A stretch of 20,000 nucleotides of DNA from assembly GCF_042767895.1 (NCBI RefSeq), contig NC_091569.1:13146155-13166154 (forward strand). Reading direction: 5' to 3'. The translations under genes and the position numbers were made by a program. The notes under the pieces were generated by a model. It did not search any database. It saw only the letters and a list, made by a program, of their open reading frames with translations, and was not told the origin of the DNA. This DNA is from Penaeus vannamei. Its lineage: Eukaryota; Arthropoda; Malacostraca; Decapoda; Penaeidae. This document shows, one piece after another, positions 1 to 11,295 of this stretch (its first letter is position 1; the number at the start of each line of letters is the position of its first letter).

Positions 1-155
1 TTAATCCCGTAGAGATGAAAAAAGTTCATATTGTATTGCACGCAAATGGTATATAAAGCCTTTCGCAAATCTATAGGCACACGTACAAACACATGAGCAC
101 GCACATACACATAGATATACACACACATACGCACACGCACACGCACACGCACACA

Positions 156-457
<302 letters not shown>

Positions 458-479
458 TATATATATACACAGATATACA

Positions 480-892
480 CTCGTCATACGTGCAATGAAA
501 AACACAATACCGTGTTGATAATATGACAGAAAAACGCACAATGCACAAACTAGATGTATTGATGAAAGTGAGACAACAGTTTCGGAATCGTCCTCGTCAA
601 AATACATACAGATTTATCTTTATACATGCATTCATACACCTCTTTCTCTTCTCCGTCTTACCTCTCACCCACTCTGCCTTTCTCCACCTTTTACTCCCTC
701 TCTTTATAAATCTCCCTTTCTTCCCGTTTCCCCATTTTCCTCCGCGTGTTCGTTCGTCCGCCCGTTCGTCCTCGGAGTACAAGTAAAAAAATTCCTCCCA
801 GACTGACTCCTTTTAATGAAACTTGTCTACAGCAACAAGTCGGGTTCTCTCGGGTGAAAAGCATGCCCGGGGAGATGATGAATAGAATTTTC

Positions 893-895
<3 letters not shown>
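480..895. other. Low-copy-looking AT/pyrimidine-rich interval
   Basis: No gene is supported. The first part is ordinary AT-rich sequence. From 641 to 750 the plus strand becomes pyrimidine-rich with CCGCGTG and CGTTCGTCCG steps. The rest, up to the poly-A run, shows no motif or repeat that I recognise. The open frames present are short and lack coding character. Confidence 0.6.

Positions 896-935
<40 letters not shown>
896..935 (+). repeat. Poly-A run of 40
   Basis: Forty consecutive A residues, followed by a GTAGAAGAAGG-type purine stretch. It could be the tail of a retroposed copy whose body lies upstream (about 780-895), but no retrogene, tRNA-like head or flanking target-site duplication is visible. 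A simple mononucleotide expansion is equally likely. Confidence 0.9.
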
Positions 936-938
<3 letters not shown>

Positions 939-1574
939 GAAGAAGGAATAAAAAGAGGGAACGCATCTCATCCCGGAGGAACTAATGAGCATCGCTACAA
1001 TACCAAGAAGAGATACCAAGAGATGCAAGAAGAGGGAGAAACACACCTGTGAATGTGTACTTGTGTGGATATATGTGTATCTTCTTTTTGTGATCGCCCT
1101 TTCTCTTTTTTTTGTAAATTGTCTTTTTTGTATATATCGTGCCTGATGATGAGGACGCGGTGATGAAACTTCCCTCCGGCAGATGAGCAAAGGGCGTGAC
1201 CTCGATATAATGGCTGTTGGGGGAGAGCGACCGCGCCCCAGCCCTTAGGACGTCAGCCCTCAGCCCTCGCTGCTGCAGACGGCGCTGAATGGTGGGCGGC
1301 CCCGCTTGCCTTACCTAATTGCTCGCGAGATGAATGCGTGATTGAAAAGAGGCGGGCGGGGCTGCTCGCGTCGCGCCCTCTCCACCCCGGACCCTTTTAT
1401 TCGGGCCAGGTTTTTTCTCGACCTACATATCCTGAGAACTTCGGAGGTGGTGGGTGGGGAAGGAAAGGGGGGGGGGGGACTTCAAGGGTGGGGTCGCGGG
1501 GCTCGAGTGGGAATGGTCATATTGAGGGTAAGGAGGTCGTTGAAAATCTGTGCGCAGTACTTTTTTATTATGTG
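936..1574. other. Non-repetitive interval with CpG-rich patch and GC box
   Basis: 936-1140 is AT-rich and unremarkable. From about 1140 to 1400 the sequence is CpG-rich (GACGCGG, GCGACCGCGCCCC, CGCTCGCG-like steps) and carries a GC box, GGCGGGCGGGGCTGC, at 1351-1365. Small direct repeats of CAGCCCT occur near 1253-1266. 1468-1480 holds a G run. Base composition fits an unmethylated or promoter-like island, but no initiator, TATA box or exon can be assigned, so this is only suggestive. Confidence 0.4.
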
Positions 1575-1670
1575 ATCACACGCACGCGCACATACACGTA
1601 CACGCATGCACAGGCAAGCAAAAAACTGACACACGCGCTCTTGCGCACACACACACGCACTCGCACAAGT
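1575..1670. repeat. Degenerate (AC)n tract
   Basis: An imperfect dinucleotide tract with many ACGC, ACAT and GCAC steps. It looks like an old AC microsatellite decayed by point mutation. The lack of long perfect runs contrasts with the (AC)n at 235-455. Confidence 0.85.
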
Positions 1671-2007
1671 ATGTAGTATGTACATGCGTGTGTGAATTAG
1701 TGATGTACCATATTTTGATTAAAAAACGTTATGAAAGACATTGCTATAGATCATTAAAAGATCTACACATCAAGTAACAGAGGATCATTATTATTGTTTT
1801 ATTATTGTTAATGTGCAGTATGTTGCGCGAGCACTTTGACTTGGGACCGTTTGCAGGCGGGCGGGGCGGAAGGAGCCGTGACGCCGCGCGAGACAGACAG
1901 AGGCAATCTAAGTTGTGTTTGTCTTGGCGCAGGAAATGAGGTCCGTCTGTGTGCTGCCGACTACTTATCGCAACATCAAATATTCAGTTTATAAATATTC
2001 TCCCCGC
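1671..2007. other. Interval with no recognisable feature
   Basis: AT-rich sequence with a short GC-rich insert at about 1845-1895, which includes a second GC-box-like string GGCGGGCGGGGCGG near 1857-1870. No exon, RNA gene or mobile element is recognisable. Confidence 0.5.
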
Positions 2008-2188
2008 GCGAGAGCACACACACATGCTCATACAGGCTTACACACGCACATACGTACGCACATTCATACGCACGAGCATACGCATGCGCACACACACTCA
2101 CACGCAGATATGTACGAACTTAGCGTACAAACATATGCACGCGCACACAGGTGCACGCCACGCACACGCACACACACACACACACCTC
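2008..2188. repeat. Degenerate (AC)n / ACGC tract
   Basis: A second decayed AC-family tract with scattered CATACG, GCACAC and CACGCA steps. It ends in a short, cleaner ACACAC run before ordinary AT-rich sequence. It has the same style as 1575-1670, which suggests both are ageing microsatellites. Confidence 0.85.
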
Positions 2189-2540
2189 GGAAGACAAATA
2201 TATTTTTAATTAACGGCTGTTGGAGGTGTATTTGCTCTGGGCAAATGAAGCTAATGTAAATAGATTTCTAACGATAATTCTGTTTATTGTATTGTAATGA
2301 ATTTTAGTCATTATTGGAAACGGTTGGCGTGCGCTGCTTTGGGTGAAATCAGTGCGATTATTTTCCATTATAAGAGGCAACTGCGATGGCCCAGGGAGGT
2401 CTTTCTGTGGTGCATATCTTATCTCGGCTCGTTTTTTCGGGCAACCTAAGTGGATGTGACAGCGATTCTTGTCTGTCTCAGTTTTTATTTGTTCACTTCA
2501 TTTTTTAAACAAGACAAAACACACACAGATAGGGATATAA
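2189..2540. other. Interval with no recognisable feature
   Basis: AT-rich, mostly non-repetitive sequence leading into a compound microsatellite. I see no coding signal, RNA gene, transposon terminus or clear regulatory cluster. Confidence 0.5.
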
Positions 2541-3040
<500 letters not shown>

Positions 3041-3338
3041 GAGATTATCGGGCGGGGTGAGGGAGGAGGGTGGGGGGGGGGGTAGAGGCAGATGATAGAT
3101 AAACGTCTTCTAGAATATACGATATTGGGAGATTACTGTCAGCTTTACCTCCTCATCTTGGTATGGGGTGGGGGAGGGGGGGGGGAGAAAGAGACATTTG
3201 CCGTGTGTCTTGTCGGATTCTCTGTTTTTTTTTTTTTCTTTCTTTTTTTCTTTTTTTTTTGTCTCGGGTGATATATAAATGAATAGGAAGATATATAGAC
3301 TTTCGTTTGACTTTCTAAAAAAAAAAGATGAATGAGTA
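3041..3338. other. Spacer with G runs and T-rich run
   Basis: It contains G-rich segments at about 3058-3083 and 3165-3187 and a T-rich run at about 3222-3260 interrupted by C. Between them is ordinary sequence. No gene is supported. Confidence 0.5.
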
Positions 3339-3384
3339 AGTAGATAGGTAGGTATATGGATAGATAGATAGGTAGGTAGGTAGG
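3339..3384. repeat. (TAGA/TAGG)n tetranucleotide
   Basis: A short tetranucleotide tract mixing TAGA and TAGG units (TAGATAGGTAGG-type) that leads directly into the G-rich minisatellite. The switch from TAGG to GGGGAGG suggests the two are related by slippage. Confidence 0.88.
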
Positions 3385-3625
3385 GGGAGGGGAAGAGGGC
3401 AGGGGACAAGAGAAGGGGGAAGGGGGAAGGGGAATGGGAAATAGGGCAGGGAACAGAAGGGGAAGGAGAAGGGCAAGAGGGCATGGGGAGGGGAAGGGGA
3501 ATGGGAAGAGGGCAAGGGACAGGAGAAGGGGAAGGGGAAGAGGAAGGGGACGGGGGCAGGGGAATGGTGCAGGAGACAGGGGAAGAGGACAGAGCACGTG
3601 GGCAGGGGAAGGGGAAGAGGCTGAG
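3376..3625. repeat. G-rich degenerate minisatellite (GGGGAAGAGGGCAGGGGACA type)
   Basis: The core strings GGGGAAG, AGGGCA and GGGGACAGG recur irregularly. Runs of three to five G separated by one to five bases occur throughout, giving many possible G-quadruplexes on the plus strand. The opposite strand is a proline/serine-rich open frame only because of composition. No fixed period is obvious by eye. Confidence 0.8.
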
Positions 3626-3640
3626 GGCGAGGTGGTCGGA

Positions 3641-3950
3641 CTCGTTGCAATAACTTCCTTCCCAGGAATCTGTCAATAATGCATCGAAACTGAGAAGGGA
3701 GCTATATATGTTTTTTTTCTCTCTCTCTCTTTCTCCCTGTCCTTTCTTTTTATATATACACCGGCGTTGTCCACAATGTGTTGTATTGTTTCCTGACTAC
3801 CCCCCCTCCCCCTCCGCTCCCCGTCTCCCCTTCCCCAGAGCTGTCAGAGCCAGAGACTCCCCTCGCGGGCGCTCTCGAGATGGTCTGAAGGCTTCCTGGT
3901 ATTGTGGCTAATTACACACGCGCATACCTAGTCACTCACACACTCATGCA
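3641..3950. other. Interval with no recognisable gene
   Basis: It contains a short (CT) tract near 3718-3733, a C-rich stretch at about 3799-3836, and a GC-rich segment with CCTCGCGGGCGC near 3860-3872. Nothing else is recognisable. Confidence 0.5.
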
Positions 3951-4556
<606 letters not shown>

Positions 4557-4800
4557 TGTGTGGATGCTTCTCGTTTGGTAATGCGGGCTGTGTTCCTCGC
4601 CTCTCGACAGGACCTTTTGTTTATGGTTTCTTGGAAGATTTGCTGATTCGGACTGTCGCTGGCTGTGCCCCTTCGCTCTCTTCTTTACGCAAATGCGAAG
4701 TGTTTTCGGAAGGGTAGAGTATATGCATGTGTATTTGTACATTCATATATACATGTATGTGAATTTGTACATTTACATGTATGTTTTTGTGTGCGTGTAT
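4557..4800. other. Spacer between pyrimidine arrays
   Basis: Ordinary sequence with TG-rich and ACATGTATG steps at about 4725-4800, including the repeated string ACATGTATGT at about 4751 and 4774. No gene is recognisable. Confidence 0.45.
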
Positions 4801-4829
4801 ATATATCTCCCTTTCTCCGCCCCCCCCCC

Positions 4830-5098
<269 letters not shown>

Positions 5099-5120
5099 CC
5101 CCCATCCCCCATCCCCCCAT

Positions 5121-5376
5121 TTAACACGCACCGAGCTGTAATTACATGTAAATAGCCACATCAATCGGGATGGAAAAGTTATCGAGGCTTGTTTACCTTC
5201 CTGTGGCCGTTCGCGCTGATCGCATTTCGTCTACAGATGAATGGGCTTTTAATTGCACCGGAAGCAGGTGTTTATCGCTTGCAAGCCGAAAGACGCCGTT
5301 GATGGTGTTTGGTGTGGTGGTTGTTGTCAGCGATCGATTTTTGTTTTAAGATTTGAGATTTAGTTTTAATTCTCTC
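5121..5376. other. Interval with no recognisable feature
   Basis: Non-repetitive, moderately AT-rich sequence with several CpG sites. A TGGTGTGG-type stretch lies near 5301-5325. No gene is visible. Confidence 0.45.
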
Positions 5377-5579
<203 letters not shown>

Positions 5580-5639
5580 CCATTCGCTCTCCTCTTCTTC
5601 CTTTCTCCTCCCTCCCCCTCCTTTTCCCTCCCTATTGTG

Positions 5640-5790
5640 ATATGCTGTCTGTTTCATTTTGCTTATAAATCTTCCCCTGTGGGTAAGGATTGGCCGGGGT
5701 GACCATCCACTGGCAGCGCGCGGGATTGGTCGCGATTGCCAGACGAGAGCGCTAACCGTTGCATCACACAGCACACAGAACCACTGGGGA
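5640..5790 (-). mobile_element. Candidate tRNA-derived SINE, decayed
   Basis: Reading the minus strand, an A-box-like string TGATGCAACGG (5756-5766) is followed by TTAGCGCTCTCGTCTGGCAA, typical of a tRNA D and anticodon arm. A weak B-box string GCGACCAATCCCG (5721-5733) lies in a possible small T-arm hairpin (CGCG...CGCG). The gap between the boxes is about 22 bases, shorter than the roughly 32 of a real tRNA, so it is not a functional tRNA. A tRNA-unrelated body runs towards 5640 and (GA)n follows. No target-site duplication was found. An old tRNA pseudogene is the alternative. Confidence 0.5.
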
Positions 5791-6386
5791 GAGAACCCCG
5801 TGGGAATTTCGTGGCGACTGGAGTTGTTTTCATGGGCTGTGGGAAAGGACGCCATTCCGAATTTGCGGTACAGATGTAATGTTTTTTTTTTGTACTTTTT
5901 GACATATTTGGATTGCGTGGACCATCGTTTATTTGTATTTGTTCAGAATGTTAAACATGTATGAGTGAGATTAACTTAGAAACAAGACCAAAAATGATGG
6001 GTAATATTTAGTAGTCCCAGCCATGCTCTCTCTCCCTCTGCGCTGAAACATAGTGAAATGTGGGTGGCCGTGTCCGTAGAGTTGTGCACTGCTCGTTTTC
6101 TAAAAATTAAAGTGTCATCATTCCATCGAGGCCTTTTGCGCTTGCTTATTTCTTTTAAAGCGGAGATGTGTGTTATTTATGTACCTCTGCCATTTTGCGT
6201 GCGAGCTCAGTTTGGTAAAATGTATGTGTTCTTTGTGTATATGTGTATCTATTAATTGGTTAGGTTATTCCCGTGCCTGAAACAAAAGCACTACTGGTAC
6301 ATAACAAAGCTGTATTTGGGTGGAATTGTACATTTCAGTTAGATTGGAATAATTTTGAGTGTTGATTAACTTCTGAGTAACATGGA
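5791..6386. other. AT-rich interval with no supported gene
   Basis: Non-repetitive and AT-rich with a T run at 5881-5889. Several short open frames exist but none shows coding bias or a recognisable domain. No RNA gene or element terminus was seen. Confidence 0.5.
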
Positions 6387-6410
6387 TTTTTTTTTTTTTT
6401 TAGGTTCATG

Positions 6411-6626
6411 ATTTTCATCATCGTCATCGTTCTCGTCATTAGCACCACACTTATTCATGTTATTGATATTCTTATTATCGCATTCATCATCGTTATCGTC
6501 ATTCTGATCATTATTGTATTTTTGCTATTCTTACTAGCATTTTTGTTGTTGGTCTTATAATAATTATCGTTATCATCGTCGTCGTCGTCATCGTCATCGT
6601 CATCTCTTTTTCACATCTTCATCTTC
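6411..6626. repeat. Degenerate ATC/TCG trinucleotide tract
   Basis: Imperfect CATCGT, CATTAT and TCGTCG units, with one cleaner (TCG/TCA) stretch at about 6576-6604, preceded by a T15 run (6387-6401). It looks like an ageing trinucleotide array adjoining the 36-bp minisatellite. Confidence 0.8.
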
Positions 6627-6800
6627 ATCTTTATGCTCATCTTTATCTTCACTTCATCTTTATGCTCATCTTTATCTTTATCTTCATCTTCATCTTTATG
6701 CTCATCTTTATCTTTATCTTCATCTTCATCTTTATGCTCATCTTTACCTTTATCTTCATCTTTATGCTCATCTTTATCTTTATCTTCATCTTCATCTTCA
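6627..6800. repeat. 36-bp minisatellite (hexamer-based)
   Basis: The marker TTATGCTC starts at 6631, 6660, 6696, 6732 and 6762, giving spacings of 29, 36, 36 and 30. Units are built from TTTATC and TTCATC hexamers plus one ATGCTC. Because 36 and 30 are multiples of three, the minus strand stays open across most copies as a charged Asp/Glu/Lys/His repeat; the 29-bp unit breaks that frame. Best read as a non-coding minisatellite. Confidence 0.92.
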
Positions 6801-7260
6801 TAATCTTTGATACTGTAATAGTTGTTGCTGCTTATATCATTAGCAGTATTAATATCATCATCTCCATTATCAACATTAACCATCATTTCCATCATTAGAA
6901 TTTTTACATAATTTTTTGCATTTATCCCGGCTGTTTCAATTAGAGTGATATCCTTCACATTCATTCAAATGATTGAATCTTATTTTTTCCGTTCATTAAA
7001 AAAAAATTAAGCACTTCTTTTCAGACCAATTTTTAAAACTAATAACGAGCACATAATTGAGGACTTGAGCCAAGGAGGTATTACTAAGCATGAAAATTTA
7101 TCCCGAACATTTTGATGATATCCTGTGACTTTCTTGAGGGGAAAAAAATAAAAAAAAAAGAGACGAAAAAAAGAGAAAAAAAACGGAAAAGTTTTCTTTA
7201 TGAAAGGCCTACATTAGAATTGCAAATGACTTCACAGATTATAATGCATGTATTTCTGAA
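6801..7260. other. AT-rich interval
   Basis: It begins with degenerate ATC-type sequence to about 6895, then ordinary AT-rich DNA with A runs near 6998-7006 and 7142-7185. No gene, RNA or mobile element is recognisable. Confidence 0.5.
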
Positions 7261-7267
7261 GCTCGAC

Positions 7268-7447
7268 CTTCCCTCCTCCTCCCCATCCTCCCTTCCCTAC
7301 CGTCCCATCCCCTTTCTTACGTCACTTCCCTCCCTCCCCTCTCCTTCCCTTCCTCCCTCCCTCCCATCCTCTTCCCTCCCTCCCCTCCCCTCCCTCCCCT
7401 CCTTCCCTACCTCCCCTCCTTCCCTACCTCCCCTCCTTCCCTCCCTG
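7268..7447. repeat. Pyrimidine tract with 17-bp units
   Basis: C/T-rich plus strand. A clear 17-bp unit (CTACCTCCCCTCCTTCC) repeats at the end: CCCTAC occurs at 7405 and 7422 and a variant CCCTCC at 7439. The rest is irregular CCTCCC and CCTTCC. Confidence 0.88.
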
Positions 7448-7639
7448 CGTACGCCAGCGAGACTTTGTACCCTCCGCCCGAGAGACAATTTAGGCGACAG
7501 CGCACGGGGGCGATTCGGCGAACGGGGGAAAGGGTTATGGGGGTGGGTGCGGGGGGGGGGGGTCAGCGTCCCGGCGATTCCTCAGGTGATTGGAGGGATT
7601 CGTTTGATTCTGTGGCGAGTGTCATGGGCGAGGGGTCTT
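7448..7639. other. GC-rich spacer with G12 run
   Basis: CpG-containing sequence (GCGACAGCGCACGGGGGCGA) with a run of 12 G at 7551-7562. It lies between two pyrimidine tracts. No exon or regulatory site can be assigned. Confidence 0.45.
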
Positions 7640-8110
7640 CCCTCTTTGTCTCCTGTCCCTACTATCCCTTCTGCTTTTTTTATTTTTTATCTCGATATTT
7701 TTTTTTCTCTCTCCCTCTCCATGTCGTGCTCTTTCTTTTGTTTTGTACTCTTTATCTGTGTCTCTTCTCACCTCTTTTCTGTTCTTTTCTCCTCTCTCTC
7801 CCTCCCTCATCCTTCCTCTCTCCTCCCCTCTTTCCCTCTCTCCTTCCCTCTTTCCCTCTCTCCATCCTTCATCTTCCCCTCTCTCCCTCTCCCTCCACCT
7901 CCCTCTCCCTCCACCTCCCTCTCCCTCCACCTCCCTCATCCTCCCTTTCCCTCCCCTCTTTCCCTCTCTCCCTCCCTCAACCTTCCCTCCTTCCCTCTCT
8001 CCCTCCCTCATCCTCCCCTCTTTCCCTCTTTCCCTCTTTCCCTCCCTCCTCCTCCACCCCTTTCTCGCATCTCTCTCTCTCTCTGCGCCTCTCTTCTCGT
8101 CTCGCTCACC
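7640..8110. repeat. Pyrimidine tract with 16-bp units
   Basis: Plus strand C/T-rich with T runs at the start. Three tandem copies of CTCCCTCTCCCTCCAC are marked by CCAC at 7895, 7911 and 7927, exactly 16 bp apart. CTTTCCCT units recur at 8022-8043. The long open frames over this block are serine/proline/leucine artefacts. Confidence 0.88.
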
Positions 8111-8405
8111 GCCAAGCATGTCGCGGCAGCCCCGCTCTCGGCCGACGGAGGAGCCCGTGCTTTCTGGCAAATATGCTGACTAATGAGGTTTTATTGGATA
8201 GTAGAGCGGTTGGCAGGTGGGATTGGGCGGGCGGGGCTGCCGGGATTGGTATTAGGCGGGTGGGGTCGTGCGGGGGGAGAAGGGGATGGGAGGAGAGGGG
8301 GAGAAGGGAGCAAGGACCTGATATGAGGGTCCGCGTGAAAGTGGAGGGATGCGATGCCTTGTGCTTTCAGCTTCAGTCCGCTTCTTATGGTCATGTAAAC
8401 ATACA

Positions 8406-8408
<3 letters not shown>
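8111..8408. other. GC-rich, CpG-containing interval with GC box
   Basis: It contains CCGCTCTCGGCCGACGG-type CpG-rich sequence and a GC box GGCGGGCGGGGCTGC (8226-8240), the same 15-mer as at 1351-1365. A purine-rich GGGAGGAGAGGGGG stretch follows (about 8275-8312). Promoter-like composition only; no transcript feature is identifiable. Confidence 0.4.

Positions 8409-8491
<83 letters not shown>
8409..8491. repeat. (AT)n microsatellite
   Basis: About 41 perfect AT units between CATAATT and TTTAAACATGG. It can extrude a cruciform. Confidence 0.98.
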
Positions 8492-8493
<2 letters not shown>

Positions 8494-8499
8494 AACATG

Positions 8500-8640
8500 G
8501 TATATTAACAATACTATACCCTGCTATACTATGCTGTGCTGTTCTGCTCTGAACTACACTATATAAAATGGAACATCTTCCTATGCAGTACTCTTCCATG
8601 CTTTGTTTTACTCTATTGTACCACACTGCGCTACACTACA
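8500..8640. repeat. Degenerate pentanucleotide array
   Basis: From 8521 to 8560 eight consecutive pentamers all end in CT (CTGCT, ATACT, ATGCT, GTGCT, GTTCT, GCTCT, GAACT, ACACT). The same phase is partly visible up to about 8640 (CTCTA, CTGCG, CTACA, CTACA). It is a decayed satellite of ACTAT/CTACA type. Confidence 0.65.
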
Positions 8641-8947
8641 GGGACCCTTCTATCGTGTGCTATACTGCATGTGCCGGAAGTGTATCATGGCGTATACCTA
8701 TGGGCGGGCGCATGTGCAACCGCGTGCAATATCCACATTAGCCATTTATTACAATCTATCAACGTCGCTCTCCCCGCCTATTGGGGAATGCTTGCAAACA
8801 CCGTGAGGCGCGCAATATGTCAGGCCTTGGGAGCAAAGATGATGATCGAAAAAGATATTGCAAGGTTAGTGCAATGTTGACTTATTTTTGCTGATCTGTT
8901 TTATTATCTGTTGGGATTTTTTTTTTTTTTGGGGGGGGGGGCTGGAA
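8641..8947. other. Interval with no supported gene; T14G11 junction
   Basis: Non-repetitive sequence followed by a run of 14 T joined directly to 11 G (8917-8941). A 114-residue open frame crosses 8536-8880 but has no recognisable domain or coding character. Confidence 0.5.
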
Positions 8948-9140
8948 TAATTAAGGACAGGTGTTAATGGCACGATTGTGGCAGGCCGTAATTTCAAAAA
9001 TATTTTCGTTGTAATTGTTTTATGTAAAAAAAGAACACATATAATTGGCTTGGGCATAACCTCGCCTAATTGGTAACGCTGTGACAGGTATAATTGATAT
9101 AATTATGACTACCGTAATTGAGAAAGTAATTACGAAATTA
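8948..9140. promoter_or_regulatory. Cluster of TAATT homeodomain-type motifs
   Basis: TAATTA or TAATTG occurs at 8948, 9012, 9042, 9067, 9091, 9100, 9115 and 9127, with related TAATGG (8965), TAATTT (8989) and AATTA (9136) between. TAATTA and TAATTG are core binding sites of Antennapedia-type homeodomains. Eight sites in about 185 bases, not arranged as a tandem repeat, is more than expected by chance. Function as an enhancer is inference; AT-rich drift is the alternative. Confidence 0.35.
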
Positions 9141-9276
9141 GCTATAGGTATGATTCACTGATGCCCGGCCTCTTCCCTGGCGGAGGAAGAGAGGGGGGAG
9201 GGGGGTAGCTGCTCAGTATTGTGTGCAGGTAGATAGGTATATATACAGATACACGTACACATGCGCATGCACATAA

Positions 9277-9412
<136 letters not shown>

Positions 9413-9418
9413 AATATT

Positions 9419-9459
9419 AATGATAATAATAATAATAATAATTATAATAATGATACATA
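9419..9459. repeat. (TAA)n trinucleotide
   Basis: About eight TAA units at 9424-9447 with TGATAA and TTATAATAATGA ends. It lies between the AC and AT arrays. Confidence 0.9.
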
Positions 9460-9483
9460 TATGTACACATGTATACATGTATG

Positions 9484-9485
<2 letters not shown>

Positions 9486-9542
<57 letters not shown>
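9486..9542. repeat. (AT)n microsatellite
   Basis: About 28 AT units, preceded by the palindromic GTACACATGTATACATGTAT-type sequence at 9463-9482 and followed by TATGTATG-rich sequence. Confidence 0.97.
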
Positions 9543-9595
9543 CTAAGATATATATGTATATATGTATGCATGTATGTAAGTACATACTCACGTAT

Positions 9596-9754
<159 letters not shown>

Positions 9755-10340
9755 TTGAATGTACATTTAATTTCAAATAGACAGATAGGTATGTCGGCCA
9801 TTATTAATGCCTTGCATTCGCTCCCGCTTTCCCACGGGGCGCCAGCAGTCAGAGGAGCCAGTTATTATTATGTTGAGAAATTTTAAATCGGACATTGAAC
9901 ATTGAAATGGAATGCTTTCACTGCGCTCCGGAATGCTAACTTTTCCCTTATATTTTATGTTTTTTTGTCATCCATGGCAGCTCGCCATCGCTTGGTATTG
10001 GACTCCAAGGGAATATAAAGGTTTTGCAAATGATTCGAGAATGTCGATGTGGAGAGTGAAGGTTGCGTATGAAAGGGGCTTATGTCACGGATGAAAAGCG
10101 ATGAATTTTAGCCCCTTGATTCGTCTCCCTTTAGAGGGATTAGTCGGAAGGAGCGAGAGATGGTGTGATGACGGCCGTGGTTCGGTGGGAATAAACTCGT
10201 GTGTTTATAATAGTGATCAGTTTTCTCTTTATGGATTGGTTATTTGGTGGTTCACTTCGCCTTCCCGCTTGCATGTGTGTGTGTTGTTGATGAAGGAGCT
10301 TTACTCTTTCTTTTTTTCGTATTTGCTCATTTCTTGGGGA
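9755..10340. other. Non-repetitive interval with no recognisable gene
   Basis: Mixed-composition single-copy-looking sequence. A GGAATATAAAGG string lies at 10010-10021. The open frames are short and without recognisable domains. The 3' edge holds the stop of the minus-strand coding-like frame listed separately. Confidence 0.45.
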
Positions 10341-10539
10341 TTATGTTGACTGCTTCTTGCTGAAAATCCTGTTGCTTCGCCGAGAAACCCTTCGCCAACG
10401 TGGACAGAGCGAGCAAGGCCGTGCGCTTGACGACCAGGCTGCTTGGCCCTGCTTGGCCGCGCGTGCCGTCGCTCCCTCGCCCCGTCGCCGAGCGCGCGCC
10501 AAGCGGCCATCGGGCGCCGCAAACAACTGCGATGCTCAT
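10327..10539 (-). other. Coding-like open frame, possible terminal exon
   Basis: I do not recognise it. The minus-strand frame ends at TGA 10327-10329. Its last 36 or so codons are strongly biased to G or C at the third position at first (about 20 of the first 22), and encode an amphipathic, helix-like segment of leucine-rich then lysine/glutamine-rich character (KRTALLALSTLAKGFS followed by AKQQDFQQEA). An AG that could be a 3' splice site precedes it (minus strand, about 10439), but no pyrimidine tract is present. The upstream part of the frame is CpG-rich and less protein-like. It could be a real exon, a gene fragment, or chance in GC-rich DNA. Confidence 0.18.
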
Positions 10540-10860
10540 TTGTTCACGGGAAATTTAGCGACATCCCCTTTGTGTTCTGTTTTCGGCCCCGGACTGCGGT
10601 TTACGGGCGGAAGGTTTAGCGCGCGGCGAAGTAATGTATGAATGCGTGCGTTTTGACGGTAATGGCGGTAGTTGGCTGGATATGAAGGTTTATTATTTTA
10701 GGAAATGAATTTACGCGCGCGTTCGCAGGTGTGGCCTCGCCTGTGCCGGCGCGCATTATCAGGCATTTGTAACGGCGAATCCTTGCCTTAAAGCTCTATT
10801 TCCCAGCCGTTGGGCGCGAGGACGGCCGCCCCTCGCACGCGCCCGCTTGTTTGTAATTTG
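10370..10860. promoter_or_regulatory. CpG-rich island
   Basis: CpG-dense over about 490 bases, with strings such as CCGCGCGTGCCGTCG, CGCCGAGCGCGCG, GCGCGCGGCGAAG, ACGCGCGCGTTCGC and GGCGCGCATT, in a window otherwise rich in simple repeats. Such islands often mark promoters, but arthropod DNA lacks strong CpG depletion, so composition alone is weak evidence. No TATA box or initiator is evident. Confidence 0.3.
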
Positions 10861-10887
10861 TGGAAAGGTTGCCAAGGGTGGGGGGGT

Positions 10888-10954
10888 TGACGCGCACACA
10901 TACGTACACACGCACGAGCGCAAACACATACGCACACCTGAGCGAACGCAAATA

Positions 10955-10955
<1 letters not shown>
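10888..10955. repeat. Degenerate AC-family lead-in
   Basis: CGCACACATACGTACACACG-type sequence: decayed AC units just before the (CT)n array. It resembles the lead-in at 118-157. Confidence 0.75.

Positions 10956-11295
<340 letters not shown>

Noticed and set aside
780..935. Retrogene or LINE 3' end ending in A40
   Set aside because: No recognisable gene body, polyadenylation signal or target-site duplication; a homopolymer expansion suffices.
5659..5964. 101-codon plus-strand open frame
   Set aside because: Its first half is the candidate SINE read in reverse; the rest has no coding character.
7112..8508. Two overlapping open frames of about 350 codons
   Set aside because: They run over C/T-rich tracts and consist mostly of serine, proline and leucine; stop codons are rare there only because of composition.
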